DNA from: Microvirga lotononidis
GTDB taxonomy: Bacteria; Pseudomonadota; Alphaproteobacteria; Rhizobiales; Beijerinckiaceae
Direction: 5' to 3'
DNA: 64,000 bases
Assembly: GCF_034627025.1 (NCBI RefSeq)
Contig: NZ_CP141049.1
Coordinates: 1,054,001-1,118,000, forward strand
Part shown: positions 56,546 to 64,000 of the stretch, in pieces
Layout: each line of letters opens with the position of its first letter
Position numbering within the stretch: position 1 is the first letter of the stretch
Notes under the pieces: generated by a model
Seen by the model: the letters and a program-made list of their open reading frames with translations, nothing else
What the model was told of the DNA's origin: nothing
The model's database searches: none
Made by a program: the position numbers and the translations under genes

Positions 56546-56935
56546 ATGACGAAACTGGCTGCTTTATCGGCTGTTGCTCTCATCGGTCTGAGCACGCTCA
56601 CACCCGGTGTGGCCGAGGCGCGAAGCCGTCGGAATGTGGCCGGGGCAGCGATTGCAGCGGGTGTGGTTGGTCTGGCCATTGGTGGCCTGCTGGCCTCACA
56701 GGCCCAAGCGGCTCCCGCCTACGGCTATCCGGCCTATCAACCGGACTACGGCTACCGCCCGGCGCCTGTGCGCTACCGCTATGTCGAAGAGGCCCCGGTG
56801 GTTTATCGCCCGGTGCGCCGCTACGAGCCCAACTACACCTATACCCGCCGAGTGACGGTACGCAGAACGATCATCAAGAAGCGGTTTGAGACTGCCCCGG
56901 TCTACGACAGCTATGGGGATGATTACGCCTGGTGA
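56546..56935 (+). CDS. small secreted Tyr/Arg-rich protein with glycine-zipper-like segment
   Basis: 129 residues. Signal peptide at 1-26 (MTKLAALSAVALIGLSTL, cleavage near VAEA), then a second hydrophobic Gly/Ala stretch (AGAAIAAGVVGLAIGGLLAS, residues 32-51) that could insert in a membrane, then a Tyr/Pro/Arg-rich tail with repeated YxPxxxY and a basic TRRVTVRRTIIKKRF segment. Common style in alphaproteobacterial envelope proteins; function unknown. GGGAGA lies just upstream of the start. Single gene. Confidence 0.7.
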   Translation: MTKLAALSAVALIGLSTLTPGVAEARSRRNVAGAAIAAGVVGLAIGGLLASQAQAAPAYGYPAYQPDYGYRPAPVRYRYVEEAPVVYRPVRRYEPNYTYTRRVTVRRTIIKKRFETAPVYDSYGDDYAW

Positions 56936-57040
56936 TTGCTGCTGTCAGTCGGCCCACCTCATGCCGTCTGCCCTGCCGGGGCAGGATCACGGGTATCCTC
57001 ATCGGCTGACCGACAGATGCATCGATCACGACAGTTCCAG

Positions 57041-57161
57041 ATCCGTCGTGGTCGACCGTTTTGCTGACGATATGGGGGAATGTCGTGTGATTGCGAAGCG
57101 GCGCTACAACCGCTTCGGCGAGCTGCTGATCAAGCGCATTCGCATCTGCGGCGGCAACTGA
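57041..57161 (+). pseudogene. C-terminal remnant of a small conserved protein
   Basis: SVVVDRFADDMGECRVIAKR, RYNRFGELLIKRIRIC: the ending (Cys, KRR, GE, IKRxRxC) is typical of small exported alphaproteobacterial proteins with a C-terminal Cys pair, but no start or signal peptide is visible in frame. Confidence 0.4.
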
Positions 57162-57272
57162 TCGAACATCTTTGGAAAGCGACGGACCTGCTTTCTGCTA
57201 CGGTCTTTGGTCGACCATCAAATCGTCCCATTCCTGGTCACTGCTCGACATGCTGCAATCTCAGGAGATGTC

Positions 57273-57551
57273 ATGCTGAAGCTGCTCATAGCTGGTCTTT
57301 TAGGAGTCACAGCCCTCAGTGCCGGAGGTCTGTACGCCAATGGCACTGCACAACCTGTCAATGAGGCCGCGATCCGGGCAACCGCCCCGATCATAGTGGC
57401 TCAGGCCGTCGATGAGGATAATGAGGACGAGGACGTTCAACCTGACGTCCAACCCGGCCCGGATGACCAAGATGACCAAGATGACCAGGAGGACATCCAG
57501 GACGACGAGGAGGCTACTGCTTCGCACCCGGTGAGTGTCGGCCTCGGATAG
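57273..57551 (+). CDS. small secreted highly acidic protein
   Basis: The start at 57273 has AGGAG 5 bases upstream. 92 residues: a signal peptide (MLKLLIAGLLGVTALSAGGL, cleavage about residue 21-24), then a tail where more than a third of residues are Asp or Glu (DEDNEDEDVQPDVQPGPDDQ, followed by DDQ repeats). No family recognised. The composition would suit binding of Ca2+ or other cations in the periplasm, which is a guess. It may be of recent origin from a repeat. Confidence 0.6.
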   Translation: MLKLLIAGLLGVTALSAGGLYANGTAQPVNEAAIRATAPIIVAQAVDEDNEDEDVQPDVQPGPDDQDDQDDQEDIQDDEEATASHPVSVGLG

Positions 57552-57611
57552 CGACATTCCCGAGACCGTTCCGGCACCTGCCCCATGTTCGGGGCGAGCG
57601 ATGCCTCGCTC

Positions 57612-58425
57612 TGCACCGTCAGGTTAACGGTAGGGTGACCGGATAGAGGCCTAGGTGAGGGATGAAGAACGCCCGTCACCCTCGCTATGCCCGCCACCGG
57701 TTCCCGGCTGAAGTGATCAGCTATGCCATCTGGTTGTATTTTCGGTTCCCACTCAGCCTGCGCATGGTCGAAGAGATGCTGGCGGCTCGCGGTATCGAGG
57801 TCAGCCACGAGACTGTCCGGCAGTGGGCGCTGAAATTCGGCCAGAGCTTTGCCAATCAGATCCGTCGCCGCCTCCCGGCACCCGGAGACAAATGGCACCT
57901 TGATGAGGTCGTGATCAGCATCGCGGGTCGGAAGCACTGGCTCTGGCGTGCCGTCGATCAGCACGGGGCCGTGCTCGACATCCTGGTTCAGAGCCGCCGC
58001 AACGCAACGGCTGCCAAGCGTCTGCTGCGAAAGTTGCTCAAGAAGCAGGGCGCTGCTCCTCGTGTCATGATCACGGACAAGCTGGCCAGCTACGCCGCCG
58101 CGAAGCGGGCGGTAATGCCGGGGGTTGAACACCGACAGCATCGTGGCTTGAACAATCGAGCGGAGAACAGTCACCAGCCGACCCGACGACGTGAGCGCAC
58201 CATGAAGCGCTTCAAATCAGCCGGGCAGGCGCAACGTTTGCTCTCGGTTCACGATCAGGTCGCGAACCTCTTTCGCCGCCCCGCAAACACCAACGCCGCT
58301 GATCACCGCACGGCGCGAGCCCGGGCCTTCATGACCTGGGCGAACGTCACAGGTGCTGCGGCTGGATTCTGATCCAACCGCCCAGGGCAGGTGGAACTGC
58401 GTCAGTCCGTTAAGTTGACGATGCC
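57612..58425 (+). mobile_element. IS6-family element
   Basis: 814 bases between TGCACCGTCAGGTTAAC (57612) and the inverted GGCATCGTCAACTTAAC ending at 58425. It truncates an IS256 copy on its right. CGATGCCTCG occurs both just left (57599-57608) and across the right end (58419-58428). Confidence 0.85.
57662..58372 (+). CDS. IS6-family transposase
   Basis: 236 residues, complete: FPAEVISYAIWLYFRFPLSL, KWHLDEVVISIAGRKHWLWR (first Asp), APRVMITDKLASYAAAKRAV (second Asp) and NNRAENSHQPTRRRERTMKR (Glu). IS6 elements replicate by cointegration and drive deletions and fusions, so this copy may have helped shape the region. The copy at 42594 is its frameshifted relative. Confidence 0.94.
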   Translation: MKNARHPRYARHRFPAEVISYAIWLYFRFPLSLRMVEEMLAARGIEVSHETVRQWALKFGQSFANQIRRRLPAPGDKWHLDEVVISIAGRKHWLWRAVDQHGAVLDILVQSRRNATAAKRLLRKLLKKQGAAPRVMITDKLASYAAAKRAVMPGVEHRQHRGLNNRAENSHQPTRRRERTMKRFKSAGQAQRLLSVHDQVANLFRRPANTNAADHRTARARAFMTWANVTGAAAGF

Positions 58426-58426
58426 T

Positions 58427-58772
58427 CGAGGAGATTGCGGAGCGCTGCAGGGCCTTTCTGCGCACGTGGCGACTGCGCCACCCGGCGGTGGCCGACAGCT
58501 TGGAGGAAGCGGGCGAGGCGCTGTTTGCGTTCACGACGCTGCCGCCCTCGCAATGGAAGTCGGCCCGGACGACGAATGCGATCGAGCGGCTGCACGAGGA
58601 GTTCAAGCGGCGGATCAAGACCCAGACCGTGCTGCCCTCGGATGCCACCGCCGCCATGCTGTTCTGGGCTCTGCTCGCGTCCGGTCAAATCACCATGCGC
58701 AAAGTCGACGGCTGGAAGACGCTTCCCAAAATCTCATCGGGCCAGGAGACGACGATTGACCTCGCCGCATGA
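58427..58772 (+). pseudogene. IS256-family transposase, C-terminal fragment
   Basis: The last 114 residues of a protein nearly identical to 4981-6243 (LRHPAVADSLEEAGEALFAF, KSARTTNAIERLHEEFKRRI, GWKTLPKISSGQ). The rest was removed when IS6 arrived. Confidence 0.92.
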
Positions 58773-58888
58773 CCGAGTACCCTGTCCATACCGGAGATCG
58801 TGCCACCCGAATTTCCACACAACTCGCGACGGCACTGATGATGGGGCTAGAATCCGCTGATCAGGACCCCAACCGGTTGAGCAATTCC

Positions 58889-60508
58889 ATGACAGACCGC
58901 ACCACACTCGCCCGCCTCGGCAAACTCGTCGCTGTTGATGTCGCCACGGGACACCCGGGGGCAAACAGTTGGACCGCATCGCAGGTCCTGGAAGCACAGC
59001 CAGAGGCCGTTCTCGATCTGATCGAGATGCTCGTGACCGAAGGGCGCAAGGCCCGGCCCAACGAGCAGTTGGTCGCCGCCTACGTCTACATGATCGGCCA
59101 GGCGCTGGAGGTCATCCGGATGAACCTGGAGAACGGACAAGCATCGGCCCGCGAGCTGGCTGAGGCTATCCGGCGAGCCTTGTTGCAGGCGGGAACCTCC
59201 GGCCGGGTCGAACCAACTCTGCTCATGATGGTCCTGATGCAGTTTTCGAACGCCAAGCTTGATCCTGGCGCCGAACTCCAGCGCCTCATGGCAGACCTGT
59301 TCGAGCAGATCAGCCCGCAACAAGGAGCCGGCCGGAGCGGTGGCGACTTCGATGCTTACCTCAACGATCTCGTAGAGGAGGTCGGCGGCGACCCGTTCGC
59401 GCTCCACGCCCAGATGCTGGAGATGGCAGGGGCCCTCCCGGCAGAGCACCGCACCACAATGGGCGTCTCGCTGCTTCAGACGGGTGAGGCCAGCGCCCGT
59501 GAGGCCGTTTTGGGATGGCTGCTCGACCCCTCGACTGAGGTGCGGCATGCGGTGGCCACCGCCCTCGAGCACTCGGCTCACCATGGGGCTGTTTCAGGCA
59601 GCATGCTCCGGCGCCTGATTGTGCTCCGCAATTGGCTGCCCGAGGCTGATCGCCCCCTCTTGGATGGAGCCATTCAGGCCTGTCGGCGCACGGGCGTGGA
59701 GTGCGCGTCCTGGCCTCAGTCGCAGGTCTATGATGCACTGGCCTCCGGGATTGATGGAGCTGGAGCCCAGAGTATCTTTGTTCTAGCCCGAGAAGGTCGT
59801 CGGAAGGCGATTGGATGTTTGCTGGTCAAAGCCGGGGTAGGGGTCCGTGACGCCTGGGCGCGCCGCGGGCTGACACGCGCCGAGATGGAAGAGTTTTTGG
59901 ATCAGGTTGCGGGCGGAATGGAAGTATTCCCGATCAGCTTGGAGTACGTGCGGCTTGCGACAGCTCACGCCCTCGCCGTGAATCTGGCGTCCGGGACAAT
60001 GGCGCCGTTTGCGTTGCTGGATTTTGTCGAGACGGCGGACCTGCAAGGGTTACAGCCTCAGGCCCTGCCGCTTGAGCGACTTCTGGCTCTGCTCGAGGCC
60101 GAAGCGGATCCGGCCGCGCTTGGTTCAACGGCCGAGCTGCTGGCGAGGAGCCGTGCTGTGGTCGCCAGGTTCGGCTTTCTCGAGTCCTGGTTCGAGGAGG
60201 GTACGGCAGTCGAGCAGTTGCTGGAGGGCAAGCGGATGGCCCGGGCAAAGCGCGTTGCCCTCGTGCGAGAGAGCCTGTTGCCTGAGCACGCCACCAAGTG
60301 GGGTGACCGCCTTGCTCGAACCGCATTGTTGCTGCGCCATTGTGAGGATGAGGAGCCCTGGCAGGAGTTCTTCGTTACCGCCAAGGAGGTTCTGGCAGGC
60401 CGTGCGATGGCTGAAATTCCATTGATGAGCCGTGTGGCTGAGGTGACAGTGGATGCTTACATCGCGAGCCGATCAGCGGAGCGTATGACCGGCAGACGTG
60501 GCGTGTAA
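58889..60508 (+). CDS. 539-residue protein of unknown function
   Basis: The frame is open from 58769, but the first 40 residues overlap the end of the IS256 fragment, so the ATG at 58889 (MTDRTTLARLGKLVAVDVAT) is preferred. The protein is soluble, rich in Leu, Ala and Glu, almost all helical, with repeated helix-pair patterns (LLDPSTEVRHAVATALEHSA is HEAT-like; ATAHALAVNLASGTMAPFAL), and no catalytic motif that I recognise. A HEAT-like scaffold is plausible. The next conserved genes on the same strand (61627-62411) are separated by an IS481, so an interrupted operon is possible. Confidence 0.65.
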   Translation: MTDRTTLARLGKLVAVDVATGHPGANSWTASQVLEAQPEAVLDLIEMLVTEGRKARPNEQLVAAYVYMIGQALEVIRMNLENGQASARELAEAIRRALLQAGTSGRVEPTLLMMVLMQFSNAKLDPGAELQRLMADLFEQISPQQGAGRSGGDFDAYLNDLVEEVGGDPFALHAQMLEMAGALPAEHRTTMGVSLLQTGEASAREAVLGWLLDPSTEVRHAVATALEHSAHHGAVSGSMLRRLIVLRNWLPEADRPLLDGAIQACRRTGVECASWPQSQVYDALASGIDGAGAQSIFVLAREGRRKAIGCLLVKAGVGVRDAWARRGLTRAEMEEFLDQVAGGMEVFPISLEYVRLATAHALAVNLASGTMAPFALLDFVETADLQGLQPQALPLERLLALLEAEADPAALGSTAELLARSRAVVARFGFLESWFEEGTAVEQLLEGKRMARAKRVALVRESLLPEHATKWGDRLARTALLLRHCEDEEPWQEFFVTAKEVLAGRAMAEIPLMSRVAEVTVDAYIASRSAERMTGRRGV

Positions 60509-60667
60509 AAAACTGTATCGAGTTGTGAGGTTCGACGACATCGTTTCAACTTTCTGATCGTCAGATCCACCTCTGAGATGCAATGCTGATCCTGTTGCTG
60601 CTGTGGACCTGTAGGCAGCGCAGGAGTGCTGTCTATCAGATCCACAGCCTAAGGGCTGGGGAAGGCG

Positions 60668-61630
60668 ATGGATCTGATCAAGGCGCGTCTCGCGTGGGTC
60701 GAGCTTTATGCCAAGACCGGCGATGCTGGGCTGGTCTGCCGCCGCTGCGGCATCTCCCGACCTACTCTACGCAAGTGGTGGCGCCGCTATCAGGCCGATG
60801 GCGAGGCGGGCCTGGTGGACCACAGCCGCCGCCCGCATCGGCTGGCTGCCCAGAAAGTATTTGCTGACCAGGAAGCGCTTATCCTGTCGCTTCGCCGGGA
60901 GCGAAAGCTCGGGGTCAAGCAACTGCGCAATGAGTTGATCCGGCAGCACGATCTGACGCTGTCGCTCGACACCATTCATCGGACACTCGTCCGACATCGC
61001 GAGCAGGTGCTGAAGCGGCCGCGGCGCTGGCGCAAGGGAACACGCCACTACAGCCGTCCTATTCCGGGCGATCGCGTCCAGATGGATGTCTGCAAGATCA
61101 GGCCTGGCGTTTATCAGTACACCGCGATCGACGATTGCAGCCGCTACAAGGTGCTCGGCGGCTACAGCCGTGCCACGGGCGCCAACACCCTCGATTTTCT
61201 GGAGCGCCTGATTGAGGAGATGCCATTCCCGATCCAGCGCATCCAAACTGATCGCGGTCGTGAGTTCTTTGCCGAGGCGGTTCAGCAGCGCCTGATGGAC
61301 TGGGCCATCAAGTTTCGGCCGATCCCGCCCAGGTCGCCCCATCTGAACGGCAAGGTCGAGCGGACGCACCGCGCTGATCGAGAGGAGTTTTGGGACACGG
61401 TTGATCCCCAGGATCCGGAGATCGAGGCGAAGCTGTCGGAGTGGCAGCATCACTGGAACTGGCATCGACCCCATACTGCCTTGGGCGGTCAGTCGCCCAT
61501 CGACCGCGTCTGTGAACTCCTCGATCAGACGCCTCTGGGTGAAGCCGTTGAAGCGAGCTACGACGTCAGCCGAGAGCGTATCAGGATTGCCGATCACCGG
61601 CTCGATCTCGCGCTGGCTCAAGTGAAATGA
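60668..61630 (+). CDS. IS481-family transposase
   Basis: 320 residues: HTH (LYAKTGDAGLVCRRCGISRP, TLRKWWRRYQADGEAGLVDH), integrase core with PGDRVQMDVCKIRPGVYQYT (first Asp), IQRIQTDRGREFFAEAVQQR (second Asp) and SPHLNGKVERTHRADREEFW (Glu), then WQHHWNWHRPHTALGGQSPI. Complete. Its stop overlaps the next small ORF. Element ends not defined. Confidence 0.92.
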   Translation: MDLIKARLAWVELYAKTGDAGLVCRRCGISRPTLRKWWRRYQADGEAGLVDHSRRPHRLAAQKVFADQEALILSLRRERKLGVKQLRNELIRQHDLTLSLDTIHRTLVRHREQVLKRPRRWRKGTRHYSRPIPGDRVQMDVCKIRPGVYQYTAIDDCSRYKVLGGYSRATGANTLDFLERLIEEMPFPIQRIQTDRGREFFAEAVQQRLMDWAIKFRPIPPRSPHLNGKVERTHRADREEFWDTVDPQDPEIEAKLSEWQHHWNWHRPHTALGGQSPIDRVCELLDQTPLGEAVEASYDVSRERIRIADHRLDLALAQVK

Positions 61631-61818
61631 TGTGCCCAGACCCTACAGAGGAGTACACTTGGCGCTTTGACGATGCGGTGAAATCCGTTCTCACCATCCC
61701 GCGAAATACGCAGCAGCAGCGCCCGAGCCTGATCCTGGCTCCAGATCGTGCGGCGGTCTTCGCGAAAGCCTATGAGTGGATTGAGCTCCAGCTCAGGTCT
61801 GCTAAGAGGACCGCATGA
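61627..61818 (+). CDS. small protein of unknown function
   Basis: 63 residues (CPDPTEEYTWRFDDAVKSVL, then APDRAAVFAKAYEWIELQLR). The ATG overlaps the IS481 stop, so the native start may have been lost. It overlaps the next gene by 4 bases (ATGA), which supports real translation and an operon with 61815 and 62124. Confidence 0.5.
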   Translation: MMCPDPTEEYTWRFDDAVKSVLTIPRNTQQQRPSLILAPDRAAVFAKAYEWIELQLRSAKRTA

Positions 61819-62084
61819 CGTACTGCCTGATCCAGCTCGCCCCGGGGGCCTATGATCTGCTCCTGCATGGAAAGATCATGGGCAGCGTTGTGCGATCGGG
61901 AGAGCGCAGTAACAACACCTTCTGGACGGCGGAGCTGCTTGAGGATGGGCCGCCGAACCAACGGCCAGCTCCCTTTGCGGCCATCGAACACACCTTCGTC
62001 ACCCTGGAAGCCCTGTGTGAGTGGCTTGGACATCCGAAGGTCATCAGCAACTCCGGGCGCAGCGCAGTCGCCCGAAGGGCCTGA
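61815..62084 (+). CDS. small conserved-looking protein of unknown function
   Basis: 89 residues (MTYCLIQLAPGAYDLLLHGK, IMGSVVRSGERSNNTFWTAE, LLEDGPPNQRPAPFAAIEHT). A small alpha/beta protein pattern without signal or membrane segments. Coupled to the upstream ORF and 39 bases before the SelW-like gene. No family recognised. Confidence 0.55.
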   Translation: MTYCLIQLAPGAYDLLLHGKIMGSVVRSGERSNNTFWTAELLEDGPPNQRPAPFAAIEHTFVTLEALCEWLGHPKVISNSGRSAVARRA

Positions 62085-62123
62085 GGCCTTGACACCGAAT
62101 GCTGCAAGTTCCTGGTTTCTGCA

Positions 62124-62411
62124 ATGGATAGGACACCTCCCCGGATCACCATCACCTACTGCACGCAGTGCCAATGGCTTCTGCGCTCGGCCTGGCGGGC
62201 CCAGGAGCTTCTTTCGACGTTCGCAACCAATCTGGGCGAAGTGGCCCTTGTGCCGGGGACCGGCGGAGTGTTTCAGATCACCTACGAGGGCGAGACCATC
62301 TGGGATCGCAAGCACGACGGAGGCTTCCCCGAGGCGAAGATCCTGAAGCAGGGTGTCCGCGACCGGCTGGATCCCGGACGGAGCCTCGGCCACAGTGACC
62401 GGGTGCCATGA
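62124..62411 (+). CDS. SelT/SelW/SelH (Rdx) family thioredoxin-fold protein
   Basis: 95 residues. The redox motif Cys13-Thr-Gln-Cys16 (ITITYCTQCQWLLRSAWRAQ) replaces the Cys-x-x-Sec of eukaryotic SelW; ELLSTFATNLGEVALVPGTG, GVFQITYEGETIWDRKHDGG and FPEAKILKQGVRDRLDP complete the fold. Members bind glutathione or partner proteins; the exact role is unknown. Ends near the short, non-coding 62412-62629. Confidence 0.88.
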   Translation: MDRTPPRITITYCTQCQWLLRSAWRAQELLSTFATNLGEVALVPGTGGVFQITYEGETIWDRKHDGGFPEAKILKQGVRDRLDPGRSLGHSDRVP

Positions 62412-62629
62412 CCGGGCAGCCGTAGAGTACCTAGGTCTACGTGGATGACGGCGCTGCCATGAGGAAAGATCCTAGCAGCCTGTCGGACTGACGTCTTCAA
62501 TCGAAGGTAGGGTGGCTCTGGCTGGTCGAGAACCAGTGGATGGGCGGGAGGCAGTCCGAGAGAGGCTTGGGTTGGCGATTTTCGACCGGTGGACGATTTG
62601 GCGGTCTTTAGGCTTTGATGACGCCCGCA

Positions 62630-63884
62630 TCAGGCTGGGATCAGGGCGAACATGCGCTTGATGTTCCAGGCCATGGTCACGAGGTTCCATTCGCCGCAGG
62701 CCTTTTGGTGGCCGCGCATCGAGAACTGCCGGAAGCCCAGAACGGATTTGATGATGCCGAACACCGGCTCCGGTGTCTGCTTACGCAACGCATAGAGCCT
62801 TTCGCCTTCGGGTGTCTTCAGGCGGTAGGCCATGGCCTCGACAGACGTCGGATTGTCCGGCGGCAGCAGCTCGGCAAGGCGCTCGCTGAGTGGCGGGTAA
62901 TGCGCCTGCCGGCCCGTGGCGATCAGCGGCTCGATGCCGGCATTCGCGCAAGCATCGACATTGGCAGCGCTGAAGTAGCCGCTGTCGGCCACCAGCGTAT
63001 CGGGCCGCCCCACCTCTTCCGGCAAGACCGTGATCTTGTCGACCATCGGCGCAAGTTGCTGCTTGTCGTTGGGCGCCTGCACCACCTCTGCCGCGACCAC
63101 CAACAGGCTGCCTGCGGCGACGACGGCCTGCGCATTGTAGCATTGCTCGAACCCGCCGCCGGCCACCGGCATGATGCGCGAATCCTCGTCGGTCAGATTG
63201 ATCTGGTCGGTGGGAGAAGGGCCCGATGCAGGTGGGGACGGCGGCTTGCCGCCGGGCTTCTTGCCCGAGTTCTTTTCCTTTTCCTTCCGCGCCGCAAGCT
63301 GTGCCTCATACTCGGCCTGCTCACGGGCGTGACGCTCTTTGGCGCGAGCCTCGATCTTCGCGCGCGCCGCGGCAAGCTTGCGTAACCGCTCTTCCCGGAG
63401 CGCAAGTTCATCGGGGATCGAAAAGCCGTCGGGAAGATCGGCCTGATCGGCAGCTTCGGCCTTCGCCATCAGTTCGGCCACTTCGGCCTTCAACTGCGCT
63501 TCGATCTTGCCCGCATGCTCATACGAAAGCGCGCTGTGCCGGCTGGCATTGGCGTGGATCTTCGTCCCGTCAAGCCCAACCGTGCCCATCTTCAGAACGC
63601 CCATCTCGCGCGCCAGAAGCAGCACCTGCACAAACAGACCCTCGATCTCCTTGAGAAAACGCCGCCGGAACGCGGCTATCGTATCGTGATCGGGATGATC
63701 GTTCGCCGCGATAAACCGGAAGGCGACCGAGTCATACGTCGCCCGTTCCAGCTTGCGACTCGAAAAAACGCCCGTTGCATAGCCATAAACCAGAACAGCA
63801 AGCAGAACCTTCGGATGATACGATGCCGAACCCGACCCGCGATAACTGCCGCTCATCGTCCGCAGGTCCAGCCCTTCGATAACC
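62630..63884 (-). pseudogene. IS1182-family transposase (other type), N-terminus cut
   Basis: From about 63880 the frame reads VIEGLDLRTMSGSYRGSGSA, then LVYGYATGVFSSRKLERATY, GTVGLDGTKIHANASRHSAL (first Asp), an Ala/Lys/Glu-rich coiled coil (about residues 120-215), TDEDSRIMPVAGGGFEQCYN, DTLVADSGYFSAANVDACAN (second Asp) and FGIIKSVLGFRQFSMRGHQK (Glu). About 50-60 N-terminal residues are missing because the frame runs into NifA module copy 3 at 63885. Confidence 0.88.
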
Positions 63885-64000
63885 TCGGGTTTGTCGAGTC
63901 CGCGACACGGTGCTGTGCGGCCTGGCGCCCTGCCGCACTCTCATGGAAGCCATTGAATAAGCTGCCGAACATGTCTTCTGAGGCTCTTTGGGTGCCGTTG
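63885..64000 (+). repeat. NifA/sigma-54 control module, copy 3, cut by the window edge
   Basis: CGGGTTTGTCGAGTCCGCGA at 63885, then CACGGTGCTGTGCGGC, CTCTCATGGAAGCCATTGAA, and the last bases GGTGCCGTTG, which correspond to the bases just before the promoter of copy 2. The upstream part of the module is replaced by the IS1182-family fragment. Confidence 0.85.
63892..63907 (+). promoter_or_regulatory. NifA upstream activator site (copy 3)
   Basis: TGTCGAGTCCGCGACA, identical to 26695-26710. By the spacing in copy 2 a sigma-54 -24 element should begin at about 63999 and run out of the window. Confidence 0.82.

Noticed and set aside
57599..58428. CGATGCCTCG on both sides of the IS6 element as a target duplication
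   Set aside because: The right copy includes the last bases of the element itself, so it is not a true flanking duplication.
1..64000. tRNA genes, nod boxes or a repABC origin
   Set aside because: None could be recognised by eye; a covariance-model and motif search would be needed to exclude them.

Overview
The window is high-GC DNA of the kind found in a root-nodulating member of the Hyphomicrobiales (Rhizobiales). A Microvirga or Methylobacterium-like genome is my best guess, inferred from the mix of genes and insertion sequences and not proven. It looks like a decaying part of a symbiosis island or megaplasmid: a few cargo genes float in a sea of insertion sequences (IS families 1182, 3, 256, 66, 110, 5, 6, 21, 630, 4, 1380, 481, Kra4, a group II intron and a serine-recombinase element), many of them inserted into one another. 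No rRNA, tRNA, CRISPR array or replication origin was seen.

The strongest biological signal is regulatory. Three copies of one dispersed intergenic module (about 15340-15515 on the minus strand, 26640-26816 on the plus strand, and 63885 to the window end on the plus strand) carry a NifA-type upstream activator (TGT-N10-ACA) about 90-106 bases ahead of a textbook sigma-54 promoter (TGGCACG-N4-TTGCA). Copy 1 points at a secreted serralysin-type RTX metalloprotease (11883-15210, frameshifted near its N terminus) and has its -24/-12 element tandemly duplicated. Copy 2 points at a 44-codon ORF and then an omptin outer-membrane protease (27206-28201). Copy 3 is cut by the window edge. Between copy 1 and a remnant of the nif-associated gene iscN (15747) sits a 43-base palindrome holding two more NifA sites, with a separate rightward sigma-54 promoter. 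So two unrelated surface or secreted proteases appear wired to the nitrogen-fixation regulator.

Other cargo fits a symbiotic or low-oxygen setting: the 3' end of bluB (cobalamin lower ligand) at 1-221, an ihfA-like DNA-bending protein gene (41315-41686), a queE-queC-queD operon (43371-45432) whose QueC lacks the usual zinc cysteines, an arylamine N-acetyltransferase (50416-51198) and an oxygen-independent coproporphyrinogen oxidase hemN broken by a 1-base deletion (51540-52870). Also present are a Ca2+/H+ antiporter, an EamA transporter, a PIN-domain toxin/antitoxin pair, a Cas3 helicase fragment, a YbaY-like secreted protein, a SelW-like thioredoxin-fold protein and several uncharacterised proteins.

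Layout: 1-1315 bluB and a hypothetical gene; 1.5-11.2 kb nested IS block (an IS1182 element holding IS3, IS256 and IS66); 11.3-16.0 kb YbaY-like protein, serralysin, NifA control region and iscN relic; 16.5-17.3 kb EamA transporter; 17.4-23.2 kb IS block; 23.5-24.7 kb chaA; 25-26.2 kb IS6 remnants; 26.6-28.2 kb NifA module and omptin; 28.2-38.9 kb group II intron, IS5 holding IS21, and a second IS21 holding a serine recombinase element; 38.9-42.5 kb small cargo genes, toxin/antitoxin, ihfA and the Cas3 remnant; 42.5-45.4 kb IS6 and the que operon; 45.8-50 kb IS630 and IS110; 50.4-52.9 kb nat and hemN; 52.9-56.5 kb IS630 remnant, IS4 and IS1380; 56.5-62.4 kb small secreted proteins, IS6, a 539-residue unknown protein, IS481 and the SelW-like cluster; 62.6-64 kb truncated IS1182-family element and NifA module 3.
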